From the NCBI GenBank assembly GCA_030280995.1, contig JASXTE010000001.1, positions 13,363,001-13,427,000 on the forward strand: a stretch of DNA of 64,000 nt, written 5' to 3'. Source of the DNA: Hemileia vastatrix. Taxonomy: Eukaryota > Basidiomycota > Pucciniomycetes > Pucciniales > Zaghouaniaceae. Position numbers and translations under genes: made by a program. The notes beneath the pieces were generated by a model that saw nothing but the letters and a program-made list of their open reading frames with translations, was not told the DNA's origin and searched no databases. Positions within the stretch are counted from its first letter, which is position 1; every line of letters starts with the position of its first letter. This document shows, in pieces, positions 34,815 through 47,219 of the stretch.

Positions 34815-35468
34815 TGTTAGCTCTTTAAGTTACCTGGAAAATAAAACTAGGCCAGATATTGTTTAATCAGTTAATTTGTTGGCACATTTGGAAAGAAATC
34901 CATCTGAAGATCACTGGAAATTCCTTAAAAATCTTGTGGCATACATTTCAGAAACATCTCATTTCACATTCAAGATGTTTTCCTTCCCTCCAAATCTTGT
35001 GGATAAATTTGAAGTCTATGCTAAATCAAGTTATAATGGATGCAAAGGGGATAGGGCTTCTCAAGGTCCTGAAATCTAATACTTTAATTTTCCTATTGTC
35101 TAGAGTGCAAAGCAGCAACAAAAAGTAGCACTATCTAGTTCAACTGCAGAATATATGGCTTTTTTATCAGGTAAAAAGACTGGTTTATGGAAAAATATTT
35201 ACTTTAAGATTTAATAATCTGTCAGGGTCTGATACATATTTATTGTGACAATATGAAAGTATTAAGAACCGGAAAGGATCAACCTTCAATTAAGGATACC
35301 AGACACTAAAAGAGAGATTTTTATTTTGTCAACCAGCTAATTTTAAAAAAGGATTTAGTTCTTACTTAGATTCCTAGTAGAGATCAAAGAGAAAATTGTA
35401 TTACAAAGCCTTTTGGTGGTTTGAAATTTCATAATTGTTTGTCTTATCTTTCAATTGGAACTCCATAA
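34815..35468 (+). pseudogene. Ty1/copia Pol C-terminal remnant (RNase H)
   Basis: Readable pieces are HLERNPSEDHWKFLKNLVAYI (the stretch before RNase H), KQQQKVALSSSTAEYMAFLS (the RNase H core) and TKPFGGLKFHNCLS (the usual C-terminus) ending at TAA 35466. Several stops and frameshifts separate them. The 5' part of the element is absent, cut off by the DNA-transposon terminus at 34788. Confidence 0.8.
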
Positions 35469-35575
35469 CTTATTCCTTTTTCACTAATTATTTTACTTTT
35501 ATTTATTTATTTCATTTCTATATTACTATTTTTATATTAGTCTGTTGGGTGTAGAGACTTATTTTTGAGGGGGGG

Positions 35576-35715
35576 TGTTAGGCTTATAATAGTGAGAACC
35601 ACAACTGCAGCCTTCTATGTATGTAGACTGTGAAAAAAAGTCCCCTCTCTTCATTCTGACACTGAGTGAAGAAATAAAGCTTACCATTAGGTCTTTGTAA
35701 TTGGGGTGCACAGGG
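35576..35715 (+). repeat. Start of the copia 3' LTR
   Basis: A polypurine tract GAGGGGGGG (35567-35575) directly precedes TGTTAG, the normal start of a copia LTR. The right boundary is not clear; a GTGCACA near 35712 is one candidate. Confidence 0.6.
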
Positions 35716-36640
35716 AATTACATATAATACATTATATTCTTTAAAATATAGGCTTTTTATTTATTTATTTAATAATTATATAATATTAATTAAATATATA
35801 TATATATTTAATAATACAATTTATATCTTATAGTCTATAAATTTTGGGCGCTTTTTTGACTCATAATTTTTTAATCAAATTATTAAACAAGTTAAAACAC
35901 TTTATTAAGTAAATTATCAATGTTTTACTCAAAAAATAAGTAATCTTATTAAAATAAATAACTGTATAGTGGTGGAATTTTGGGCTCTTCATCATGAATT
36001 CTAGTTAAACCCACTACATTACTCTCAGGTTTTTTTTACTATATTACTGTTTTTTTACCTTTTATATACATTTTTGTGATGCTTCAGAGGGACTCTTACC
36101 TATATAAAGGCTTTGGGATACCCCTATAGCCTCATAACTTATATTATTTACATGACCTTACTTTTATTTTATACAAAATAACATATATATATAATATTTT
36201 TATATTATGAAACTTTTCCCTTTGAAATTTAAATAAAATATATACTATCAAGGTTTCAATAAGAATACTTAATTATTAGTAGTTTTTTTCTATCAGCAGA
36301 GAGAAAAAATTACTTACACATTGAGAAGTCCCTCCTTAAGTTGTTAAAAATCCCAGCTCTGTTCCTTTAGTTGTTGTATTTCTTATTTAAATTAAACATA
36401 GTTTTTATTTCTTTTATCATCTTTAGTTCCTGTTATTCATTTTTTTCCTCTCCTTGTTTCTTCTTTTTCTTCTCCTTATTTCCAACCTTCTAGACACTTG
36501 GCCAACACTCCTAACCATTTTTGAGGTGTGCTCATTTTTCTGAGACTCAGCATCAACTATTGTGCACTGATAAGTAGAATGAAGTATTAGAGAGGGGTTA
36601 ATTGGAAATTTTTGAAAACAAAATTGGTAAGCTTATTCTA
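35716..36640. other. AT-rich spacer
   Basis: Contains (TA)n-like and TTTA-rich stretches. I see no gene or element boundary. Confidence 0.35.
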
Positions 36641-39046
36641 AAACTTATAAAATAATAGAAAGATATTACTTACCAGGTCCAGTAGTACTGGAAGTAGGAT
36701 TAGTAGAATTTGATGAAGGTGTGTTACTTCCAAGAAATTCATATAAAAATTGAGTAGCTTAATCTATCCCTAGATAATTTAATGCTAGTTACTGAGTAAA
36801 AATTGATATCTGGTGATCTAAATTTGTGTGATAAGATACTCCAGAATTAGTTTACTAGCAGGTGACCCTGAAGGCTGAGTATTGATATGAGATATACCTT
36901 GAGAAGGAGCATGTCTAGGCTGATGAGGATTAGAATGTCAGTGGTCACATGGATTTTGAGAATTGTTGATTAAAAACTCTTTGAATCTAAAAAAAAGTAA
37001 AAATGGTTGAGATATTGGCTTCTTGAATAATGTTGTATGATTTCCCCTTACTGATTCTGATATATATATCATTTTTTCAGTGTAATAAATGTAATATAAA
37101 TTATTGAATTTGACTTAAACAGTTTATGAATTTACTACAGAAATGACTTACTAGGAGCAGGTTTTCTAAAGATTCAAAAATTCCCTTATTAATGTTTTCT
37201 TAATAAGTATTAAATATCAATTAATTTATTTCATTTAACACCCTGAATCTGAATTTCTGGAGCATATATCATATAAATTACAGACCCTCTGAATTCTTAT
37301 CAAGCCTAAATAATTCCAAGCATATTAATTAAAATAAAAATTACCAGATGTTTAATTTTATTACTTACTAATTTCTGAAGTCCTACAGCTGTGATTACCT
37401 TGTCTTTTATTCCAAACAGTCCCTTTTTATGCTGTAAACTGGTGGAATGTACCATATAGTAATATTTATAAATCACAATTTAAATAACTTTTGTTACCCT
37501 TACTAAGCAGACATGCACTTTTTGAAAATTTCTGTAAGGATTGTTTTATGTATCTTATGGAATAAGCTCTATAAAAAAAACTAAAAATAAAATAGACTTC
37601 TTCATTGGAAAATTTATGTAAGAATTTGTTGATGTATCTTCTGGAATATACTCTTTAAAAGGAATAAAAATAAAAAAGACATCTTCATTTTTATTCATTG
37701 ACCTAAAAATATGATTAATATGCCCAAACTGGATATTTTCTCAAAAGTAGAATTTAATGGTAGAGCTTCCAAGATGCTTCTTCCAAGTAGTAAACTATCT
37801 TTCATAGATGAAAAATTTTTTAAACTTTTAAAAACCCCAATCTCCTACCATCTCAGATAGTAGAAAAACCCCTCTTGATGTTTCCTTCCCCAAGAATTTC
37901 AATACCCATTTTGTAAATAATTTCTTAATTAAATGGACTTTCAGTTTTGTTATTTAGATTAATAAGTTCTTTTATTTTGTAACTGATTGTGATATTTGAC
38001 TTCTGATAGTGCCAATACCCTAGACTTTTGGTGCCAATGTTTGAGCATGGTTTGTAGTATCTTTACTAGATTCAATTATCAAAAAATTAGATTATTTTTT
38101 GGTAATACTATTAATTTCTAAATTAAATACCTGAATTATTATTGTGTGGAATCTCAGATAATATACCATTTACTATTTAGCTTCCCAAGCTTCTGTACTG
38201 CCTGGTGGACTAAAACACTAACTCATTTTTGGAAAACTTTGAGTGAAATTCAAATTCTACTTAAAGTTAATATTTTTTCAACTTTTTTGCAGGTATTTTT
38301 GATACTCCAATAAAATTTGTTTAAAATAATTTATTTCATCATTTTATACATTTTTTCATGTCAAAAAGTTGGTAATTGAGCTTAATTTGGTGAGTGACTA
38401 AAGAGGATAATATTATCTAGGCCTGTCATCTGATGAATCTGATGTCTTGGATTGTTTGAATTTTTTGATGCAAATAGGTATAAGTGACAAAGAAAGTAGA
38501 CAGTATAAAGTAAATTCCAGTCTTCAGCTTTGAGATAAATTGCCTTTTTGAAACCTACTGTTTTTGGAACTCATGAAAGCCAGGACAGTTTAGTTGTTTT
38601 TTCCATAACCTTCAACACAACCTCTGGCTCTGTTGCTTTCAATTACGGATTGCAAATAATTTCACTTCCTATCTCATTGTTCTTTTCTTAATCAACCTAA
38701 TCTCTAACTGTTTTTTGTGATGAATAGATCCTTTACTCTCAGATATTCTAATACATCTCTGCCTTAAGTTATAAACTGAATTTAGACTTCCACTGCTTTC
38801 AGAGTGTGATGAGACAAATTCTATGGATTAAAATTTCAATTCTAAACTTGATAATCTTTTCTTTTTGCATGATACATGTGATTCAAATACCCCACTGCGC
38901 AATCTATGAATATTTAAAGAATTTTTTGGGCTTTTTCATTATTGCCTGTTATTCTGCTTTTTCAGTTAAGCATTATCATGATCTGTGCTGCTTAAGTTAC
39001 TTCTACATTTTTTATGTTGCCTATTTAGTATAGTATCAGAAACCGT

Positions 39047-40115
39047 TGTAGAAAGTCCTATAGTACTAGCTATAGGCCTTGACCAAGTGATTTGGAGAAA
39101 AAATTGAGATAAAAACACCTGTCCCTTTGAGAAATACCAGGTGAGATTAATTTGCTACAGAAAACAGAGACTTTTACCATACCTCTTCCAGCACACTTAT
39201 TGAATTATTAAAAAGTCAAGAAAAAAGAAACTAGCAGACTAATGAAAACCAATAACCTGAAATGCAGAAATAATCCGCACAAGAGACCAAAAACCAGTGC
39301 ATTTGTTGCACAGAAAAACAGCAATAATACTTGATGCAGTTTGCAAAGCTACACCAGATAAAACAGCTACAAGAGTTGAGTTAAATAAAGAGCTAAACTT
39401 GCAAAAAAAAGCCGATCGTTCCCAAAAAATAGTGAAAACAGATAAAGAAACAGTGATCTAGTTACCAGATTGTTGTATGATAAATAGAGTTTCCCCAAAC
39501 AGTCTTATGCAGTATCTACATACAGGCCCATATTAAACTCTAAAATAAAACTGAAAATTTGACTACACTTCCACTGAAAGTGAATAAACACACTCTAGAT
39601 GAAACCCTCAGCCTACTATGGTCAATTCAGGTGGCTTTCCTAGAGGTGGATGACCTTCCTGAACCAAAATACAACCAGAAAAACCCCTAAAAAACCATGA
39701 AAACAACAGAAAACACCTTAAATCTAAAAATATGATGAAAAATCATCAAGAAATCATATGCAGAGAAAAATTATCTCTATCAAATGGTACTAAGAACTTA
39801 ACCCTTGAACTTAAGTTTAGCCAAAAAACACAAAAAAGAAAAACAGTTATAGTGAAAACTAAAAATATGCTCAAATGAGCCCTTAAAACCCAAAATATGA
39901 AAAATATCATCAAAACATGAAATATAGAGAAGAAAAAAGGTTATCTAATGATAATAGGAATATACTAATAGCACCAATATTCTTCCCAGGAATTCATAAA
40001 ATAACATAAACCATCCAATTTGAGTATACTTAACACTCCCAAATTTCAACCTAACTACCAAAACAGCCCCAAATCAATTGAAAAAAGGTACTATTCATGT
40101 TTATATGCCATAACA
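39047..40115 (-). repeat. Solo LTR (minus), same family as the gag-only element
   Basis: Starts TGTAGAAAGTCCTATA, the complement of the 3' end of the LTRs at 40283 and 45904, and continues through CTATAGGCCTTGACCAAG, GAGAAATACCAGGTGAGA and GTGCATTTGTTGCACAG. The likely other end is TAACA at 40115. A clear target duplication was not found. It interrupts tnp2 sequence corresponding to about 5520. Confidence 0.7.
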
Positions 40116-40282
40116 TGTCATCATCTTCTCTTCTTAAGTGCCAATTAGGTTACTTTGTACACCTTACTTGTAGTTTGATTTCTGCATTATGTATTTTAAA
40201 AAATATTTGACTGTGATCTTTAAGGTTGCCAAGCATATGTGAATGAATAACTCCAATTGAGAAATATTTAGTTGGAGACCAG

Positions 40283-41226
40283 TGTGGTCTTCCAACATTG
40301 GCGGAGCCCTTTGTTGGTCTATTTGGTGTTGATGAAATTTTTCATATTTTAAGTATTAAGGTGTAAGGGGTCATTTCCTCATTTTTCATTTCAAAAGATG
40401 GCTGTTTAATTTTGTTTTTCATGTTTTATGGGCTACCCTTAAGTCTTAAGATTAAGTGATTAGTACCATTAGAAAGAGCTAATTTAGCTCTGTATTTTAT
40501 ATCCCATTGTTTTTATAGGCTAATTTTGTGTTTTAAGGGTTTTAGTAGTCATACTAGATTTTTATAAGTATTTTGGGTATTTTTGGAGGTTTTTGGTGGT
40601 TTTCAGGTTTCTGGGTGGTCCGGCTGCCTCAGGCGGGCCTCCTGATGTTGGGCAGACTGCCTGCCTCAGTACTGTAAGGCTGGGAAGCATTTCTAGAGGG
40701 GTTTTATGCAATTTGGCAGTCAAGAGCACCAAATTTGTTGATGTCCATGGGCTCTTAGATAGTGAATAAGACCGTTTGGGGCAACCGTATTTATCATAAA
40801 ACCATCGGGAGGTGATATCCTTGTTCCTCATTCAGTTTTCACTATTTTTGGCCACAATTGGCTGTGTTTGTTTCAATTTTAGTTCTTCATTTAACTCAAA
40901 TTTGGAAACTTTTTTCTCTGGTGTAGCCTTGCAACCTACATCAATTATTATTGCTGTTTCCTGTGCAACAAGTGCACAGTGTTTATTTTTCTGGTGTATA
41001 TTTTTCTTCATTTCAGGTTCTCTTTGATCTGTAGTCTATCTAGGCTACTGTCTTGACTTTTTAAGCAGTCAAGAAGTGTTTTGGAAGGGATATTGTAATA
41101 GTCTCTGATTTGCTGTAGCAAATAAATCTCACCTGGTATTTCTCAAAGGGACAGGGGTTTTTTTATCCAGTTTTACTCCAACTCCCTTGGTCAAGGCCTA
41201 TAGTTAGTAATATAGGATTGTCTACA
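40283..41226 (+). repeat. 5' LTR of the gag-only element
   Basis: 944 bp; matches 45904-46859 throughout apart from small indels such as GATAGTGGTCTGTGTGTA, present only in the right copy. Confidence 0.88.
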
Positions 41227-41466
41227 TTTCTTGCACCCAATGTGGGGTGAGGATTTGCTAGCTTTTGGAATCTCTTCTTTTGTGCACTTGTTTTGGATTT
41301 TGGATTTTTGGTGCTGTAGCTCTCTGTGATTGGTCTAGGGGGTCTTCTCTCTAGTTGAATTTGGTCCCTCCTAGGTCTCTGAAGGCTATTTGGAGGACTT
41401 TGGCTATCTGAGGTAGAAAGTGGTGGAGGTGTGATTGGAAATAGTTAGGAAGGTCAGGATCAAGTC

Positions 41467-43018
41467 ATGGAAAGGCAAATTTGCTTTGGAGAGGAGGCAA
41501 GGTTGTTCTTAGAGATCTTTGAAGCTGCTGCTGACGTGGATGGGGCTTCTGATTTGGATAGGGTGAAGCAGGTGATCTTTTTCATTGATGACAGAGAGGT
41601 GGTGAAGGAAGTTCTTAGGATGGAGGGATATAGGATTCAGGATTGTAGAAAGTTAAATATGGAAATGATCAGGAGGTGTCCCACTGTACTTTCAATGGAT
41701 GATCTTTATGGCATTGCTAGGAAATGGGAAATGGATGGGGGTGTGACTTCTCTGGTTCAGTATGGTAAATTTATGGAGGAATTTGAAATCATTAAATGAA
41801 AGCCAAGAGTTTATTTTGGAGTGCCATGGGTCTGGAGGTCAAAAAGGAGGTTCATAGATTTCTGTTAAAGGCTGGGCTTATGAAGACAACTCTAAATGGC
41901 GATAGTAGGATTCCTGCTATTGGTGTTTTGAAGAAGGCTATTCTGAGGCATCTTGAAAACCTTGTTTCTAAAGAGGTAGAACATGAAAATGAAAATTTAA
42001 TGAATCGAAAGATTCAGGAAGAAGTGGCAGAAAATTCAGCTACAGTGAAAAGTTTGGAATCACCAACTTTGGGAGATGATGATGTTTGTGATGTTTCAGA
42101 AATTTTTATTTCTTTAACAGATGATTTCAATGGATCACAAGAATGTGCTTCATTTGATGTTTTGGATATGTACACACTGGATGATCAATGTATCTTTACA
42201 AAGGTGGATGAGCTCTGTGGGAAAGAAAAATTGGATGTTCATGATGATATGGTTTCTTCATGTTTAGATAATGGATTTTTGGATGAAGATTTTTCTTTAA
42301 GATCTTTTGATGGTCAGAAAGAGTCTGTGTTGGATCTATTACTCTTAGAGGAAGATTATTTTCTGGGTGCTACTTTAAGTTCAGAAGATGAATACTTGGA
42401 GGAGGATATTAATTTTGACGTTATGGACCTGTTCTGGAGGATCTTTTGGATTCTCAGAGTAATTCTGAACCTAATGATTTGAAGCCTCATGAAAAAGATT
42501 CTCAGTTTCTTCTTTCAAGTTTAGAGAATGGAAGAAGTAGTGACAATCTCTCTATAGAAAGTTTGGATCTTCAGAATGGTTATGTTATGGATGTATGTGT
42601 GTTGGAGGAATATAATTCCAAGATGGTTCCCTCAAGATCAGAAGATGTTTGCTTGGGGGAAGATTATTCTTTTAGTGTTATGGGTCCTGTTTTGGAGGAT
42701 GCTTTTAAATTTCACAATTATTTTGTGATTGATGATTTGGAGTTAGAGACAGTAAACTCTCAGCTTCTTTCCTCAACTGGAGAAGGATTTTTTAGAAAGG
42801 AAGATAAAATTATTGATGCTTTAGATTTCTCTGTTTCAAAAGATATAGGGTGGATGGACACTGGGAATGAAATTGATGGTGAATTCAGTGTATGGAGAAG
42901 GATGGGGACTTTTTTTAGAGGTCTGATTATGGGATATCAGAATTGGAGGAGGGGCTTAACTTTTTGCTGCCCTAGGGGCAAACATATTGGTTTCAAGCTG
43001 GGGATTCCAAGAATCTAA
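41467..43018 (+). pseudogene. Gag-like gene of the gag-only element
   Basis: The first frame (41467-41799) has EEARLFLEIFEAAADVDGA, DRVKQVIFFI and SLVQYGKFMEEF, a pattern I recall from rust-fungus retroelement gag proteins. The frame then shifts at ATGA (41796-41799) into a second frame (LFWSAMGLEVKKEVHRFLL, to 42482). A third frame (42446-43018) continues an acidic Asp/Glu/Ser-rich region and ends with a Trp/Arg-rich segment (FFRGLIMGYQNWRRGL). Two frameshifts therefore separate what was probably one protein of about 500 residues. It may be packaged by an autonomous relative. Confidence 0.6.
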
Positions 43019-43398
43019 TTCCTCCAAAATGAGGATTAAATACTTAATTTTTTTGGTTTTGTTTGATTTGGCCTCTATGTTTTTGTTCAGGATTGTTTTT
43101 TGTTTTGTCCAATACTTATCAGTCTCTTTGGTTCAAGTCTCTATAAAAATAAAAAAAGGAAAAAATCTTAGTATAATGAAGATGGAAGAAAAAGAAAATT
43201 CAAGTGAAGATGGATATTTTATTTAAAAAGAAAATGAAGTATAAAAATGATGATCATTGGTTTTATCTAACCTCCAGCATGAGGTTAAATTGCACAAATT
43301 TTTATTTCTAAAGTGGATTTTTGGCTTTCAAGAATTTTAATGTTTTTTAATGGTTTTGTTTTTTTGTGGGAGAAGATTTGTGTTGGATAATCCTTTTG

Positions 43399-43764
43399 TT
43401 AGAAGGTACCCAAGGGTGGGACTTCTAGATTTTTTTTTGGAAAGTGTGGGGGTAACTGATGGGTTTGCTGCTCTATCAAAAGTTACCCCAGATTGTCTGG
43501 TTCCAACCCCTTCTCTTAATTTTGTTGAACCCTAGTATTGGTTTTCTTCACAGGTTTTTTCCTCTATAACTTTAAACTGGAAATTCTTTTGGTGTTCAAG
43601 TGCTGGAATCTTCACGCCTATTGGTTTTTGTGTTTTTGTGTTGGATGTTGTGTTTTGTTAGAGGGTACCCAGGGGGGGCTTCTAGATTTTATTTTGGCAA
43701 GTGTGGGGGTAACTGATGAGCTGGCTTCTCTGTAGAGCAGTTACCCCATAATGTCTGTTTCAAG
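43399..43764 (+). repeat. Hairpin-bearing 105-bp repeats, two of three copies
   Basis: Units starting GTTAGA(A/G)GGTACCC contain GGGGTAACT(G) and its complement (C)AGTTACCCC about 20-25 bp apart: 43449-43489 and 43706-43747. A third copy lies at about 44888-44998 with the pair at 44946-44955 and 44978-44987. Confidence 0.85.
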
Positions 43765-43846
43765 TATTTTGTTTGTCCTAGTTGAATCCTAGTTCTGGTT
43801 TTTGATATTCAGGTTTTCAGTCCACTATGACTTTAAACTGGCTTGG

Positions 43847-44090
43847 GACTGGCTTCTTTATTTATTTTTGGATTGGTGGTGGATCACTGGCAGTATCCCA
43901 TCATTTTTACTTATTGGAGGGAGCCCACCCAGTGATCATTTCTTTGGACTGAACTAGCTCCTTGGCTTGGGACTGGCTTCTTTATCTTTGGTGCTTTTGG
44001 ATTGATGGTGGATCACTGGTGGTCTCCCATCATTTTTACTGATTAGATGGAGCTCACCCAGTGATCTCTTCTGTGGAACTGGACCTGGCT
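43847..44090 (+). repeat. Tandem duplication with GATCACTGG hairpin
   Basis: Two roughly 118-bp copies, each starting CTTGGGACTGGCTTCTTTAT. Each contains GATCACTGG and CCAGTGATC about 40 bp apart (43882-43937 and 44011-44066). Confidence 0.85.
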
Positions 44091-44394
44091 CTGTTGTGGC
44101 TATAGGGTGTTGGATGATAAAGTGGTGGATTAAAGATTATTTTCTTTTTTCTCTTTTTTTCTTTTAATTTTTTTATGGAGTCTATGTTTGCTCAAAGGCT
44201 CAAGATATGGCCCTGGAAATGGTTTTAGTAGAAGAGGAGGAGTCAAAATAAAAATAATTTTTTAGGTGTGACCACATCAAGGTGCACTTGGATGTGGGTA
44301 AGGTATCAGGGGATCAGCTCATCAATTGGCTGGGGGATACCATTTTGTTAGTTTTTTTTAGACAGGATGAAGGGTCTAGTGGAGCTCAAGAACT

Positions 44395-45145
44395 GTTGGA
44401 TACTACTTCAAGATATTCTGTTGGTCCTCCAAGATATAAAACTGGCTGTTTTTTTTAAGATTTCTTCAAGTTTTTTTTTGTTACTACTGTGGATCTGTTA
44501 GTCCTCTAAGACTTTAAAATGGCTGGTTTTCAAGATTTTATCAAGAATTTAGCTTATGCTTTTTTGGATATACTAGTCCTCCAAGACTTTAAAGTGGCCG
44601 GTTACAATTTTATTTCAAGAATTTGAATCCTCTATGGGTTCTGAAGTCCATCAAGACTTTAAACTGAACACTGCGGAAAGTCCATCAAGATTAACTGAAC
44701 ACTGGGGAAGTCCATCAAGACTTTAAACTGAACACTGTGGATTATTCTGTCAAGACTTTAAACTGAACACTGGGTCAGTCCATCAAGACTTTAAACTGAA
44801 AAATTTTTTAGTCCCCCAAGACTATAAACTAGGGATTGTTTAATGGTTGAGTCCTTCAGGACTATAAACTGGAAATGAGAGTTGGCATGATTCTGGCAGA
44901 GGGCATCCAAAGAGGGAGTCTCTGAATTTAGTAAAGGCAAGTGTGGGGGTAACTGATGAGCTGGCTGCTCTGTATAACAGTTACCCCAGAATGTTAGTTT
45001 ATTGCTTTGGTATTTAATGGTTTGATCTCTGGTTCTGTCTTTATGATTTAGGTTTTGAGCCCCCCAAGACTATAAAATGAGGGCTGTTAGTCACCCAAGA
45101 CTTAAAACTGAGGATGAGTCCCCAAAGACTTTAAACTGAGGAATT
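44395..45145 (+). repeat. Degenerate minisatellite, motif TCCTCCAAGACTTTAAACTGG
   Basis: About a dozen variants of the phrase (TCC-ATCAAGACTTTAAACTGAACACTG and similar) recur with irregular 35-80-bp spacing downstream of the gag gene. They resemble the ACTTTAAACTGG phrases at 43570 and 43830. Not coding. Confidence 0.75.
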
Positions 45146-45218
45146 TTATTTTATGATTGAATAAATTCATGAAGTCTGGAGAGTGTTCAAGAATTTCATT
45201 TCTAAGTCAAAAGTTTAA

Positions 45219-45780
45219 TCAATAGTCAAGTGGAAGAAGAGAATCAAGAGATGTAACAAAGTGTTCAGCATTGGCTTTGAGCTGGTGAATGAGGTTCTTC
45301 CTTTTCTCAAGGTCCTGTGAATTCCTGGAAGGAGTGGATTGGAAGTAGTTTAGAATCAGATGCTTCTGTTGAGAAGAGTGTTGTTGGAATTTGTCTTTGA
45401 TGGTGGGCAATTGATTAGGTGGGGGTGCTTCATTGGCTCCCACATTGTCATCATCACTGTCTGGATGGAAATGAACTGGAAATTTATCAGCTTAAATTTT
45501 AGTATGGAGAAGTATTGGGCTTACCATAAGAAGGACCAGGGATGGTAGAGCTAGTGGTTGTAGCGGTGTTGGCATTCTTCTTTGAGGGGTGTAATTTGTT
45601 GACCAGTCTGGGGATCAGGATGGATGGCCTGGATCTTTTGGTGCTGGTAAAAGGTTGGCCAGGTTGAGGCAGAGGAGAAGATGTTCAAGAGGACAATGGA
45701 CCAGTTCTGAAACAAGTCTTCTTCCTGGATTGAAAGACATCACAGGAGGTTCTGTAGAGAGGAGCTGGTGGTGTGATGGT
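45219..45780 (-). pseudogene. Antisense gene of the gag-only element
   Basis: A minus-strand frame with PQPGQPFTSTKRSRPSILI and a Thr-rich linker reaches a GTAAGC donor. A 49-bp intron (45476-45524) joins it in frame to an exon starting HFHPDSDDDNVGANEAPPP, which ends at 45219 after a Gln-, Leu- and Lys-rich tail (QKHLILNYF, LDSLLPLDY). Upstream, the frame continues through a TGA at about 45697 into a segment with TSCDVFQSRKKTCF. The start codon is not determined. Position and orientation, directly before the 3' LTR and against gag, match the antisense gene of the unrelated gypsy element. Confidence 0.5.
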
Positions 45781-45903
45781 ACAGATTAGAATGTTGTCAA
45801 TGCAGTATTAGCAAGGACCCATGTCAGAAGCAGATTTTGAAAGAAAGCTGAAAATGGTATTTGTGATGAAGGAGAATGTGGAAATTCTAAATTGGAGGGA
45901 GGA

Positions 45904-46859
45904 TGTTGTCTTCCAAAATTGGCAGAGCCCTTTGTTGGTCTGTTTGACATTGATGACATTTTTCAGATTTTAAGTATTAAGGGGTCATTTCCTCATTTTT
46001 CATTTCAAAAAATAGCTATTTAATTTTGTTTTTCATGTTTTATGGGCTACCCTTAAGTCTTAGGTTTAAGTACTTAGTACCATTAGAAAGAGCTAATTTT
46101 GCTCTATATTTTATGTCCAAATGTTTTTATAGGCTAATTTTGTGTTTTAAGGGTTTTAGTAGTTGTAGTAAATTTTTCTAAGTATTTTGGGTATTTTTGG
46201 AGGATTTTGGTGGTTTTCTGGCTTCAGGGTAGTCCGGCTGCCTTAGGCGGGCCTCCTGATGTCAGGTAGACCACCCGCCTCAGTGCTAGAAGGCTGGGAA
46301 GCATTTCTAGAGGGGTTTTATGCAATTTGGCCATCAAGAGTGCCAAATTTGTTGGTGTGAATGGGCTCTTAGATAGTGGTCTGTGTGTAGATAGTGAATA
46401 AGACAGTTTGGGGCAACCTTATTTATCATACAACCATCCAGAGGTGATATCCTTGTTTCTCACTCAGTTTTTACGGTTTTTTGGCCACAATTGGCTGTGT
46501 TTGTTGCAAGTTTAGTTCTTCATTTAACTCAAATTTGGAAACTTTTTTCTCTGGTGTAGCCTGGAAACCTACATCAAGTATTATTGCTGTTTCCTGTGCA
46601 ACAAGTGCACAGTTTTGGTTTTTCTGGTGTAGATTTTTCTGCATTTCAGGTTCTCTTTGATCTGTAGTCTATCCAGGCTACTGTCTTGACTTGTTAAGAA
46701 ATCAAGAAGTGTTTTGGAAGGGATATTGTAACAGTCTCTGATTTTCTGTAGCAAATAAATCTCACCTGGTATTTCTCAAAGGGACAGGGGTTTTTCTCTC
46801 CAGTTTTACTCCAACTCCCTTGGTCAAGGCCTATAGCTAGTATTATAGGATTGTCTACA
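45904..46859 (+). repeat. 3' LTR of the gag-only element
   Basis: 956 bp, begins TGTTGTCTTCC, ends GTCTACA; followed by the CCAG duplication and then by tnp2 sequence. Confidence 0.88.
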
Positions 46860-47008
46860 CCAGTATTCTAGATTATTCAGCTCACTCCATCAAACCCCAT
46901 AAATTTAAACAATTAAATTTTTTTTCCCAATGTGCCTTAGAGTTCTTCCTGTTCTCTTCCTAATGCATATAATTTTCATGACTATTTAAAGGATTATTTT
47001 CCACCTGA

Positions 47009-47219
47009 CACCAAAAAAAATCACCTGGAGCCTGCTAGCAGGTTTAAATCCTTTAATCCATTTGAAACAAAAGAATAAATCAGATTTGATTCCACATGTA
47101 CTAGAATTCTCAGTGTTCAGTGTACAGTATTTCCAGAAGAATTACAGATGAGCTAAAGCTGAATCAAATCAAAGATAGTGATTGGCACCTGATTCCAGGT
47201 GCCCACTTCTTTTCTGGTG
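47009..47219. mobile_element. 211-bp CACCA-type MITE with TGA duplication
   Basis: Starts CACCAAAAAAAATCACCTGG and ends GGCACC..CCCACTTCTTTTCTGGTG, flanked by TGA at 47006-47008 and 47220-47222. The left end carries the perfect palindrome CCTGCTAGCAGG (47031-47042). It interrupts tnp2-derived sequence corresponding to about 5840. Confidence 0.8.

Larger units (their letters stand above)
40283..46859 (+). mobile_element. Non-autonomous LTR retrotransposon with gag only
   Basis: Two LTRs (40283-41226 and 45904-46859) begin TGTKGTCTTCC and end GTCTACA, with CCAG flanking both sides (40279-40282 and 46860-46863). Removing the element restores the tnp2 sequence GAGACCAGTATTC. After the left LTR, TTGCACCCAATGTGGGG (about 41231) resembles a primer-binding site in which CpGs have decayed. 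A purine tract GGAGGGAGGA abuts the right LTR. The interior has a gag-like frame, hairpin repeats, a degenerate minisatellite and an antisense gene; no reverse transcriptase, RNase H or integrase motif is seen. Confidence 0.88.

Noticed and set aside
41796..41799. Programmed frameshift or stop-start coupling (ATGA) in the gag-like gene
   Set aside because: The gene has a second frameshift and lies in a decayed element, so simple mutation is the easier explanation.
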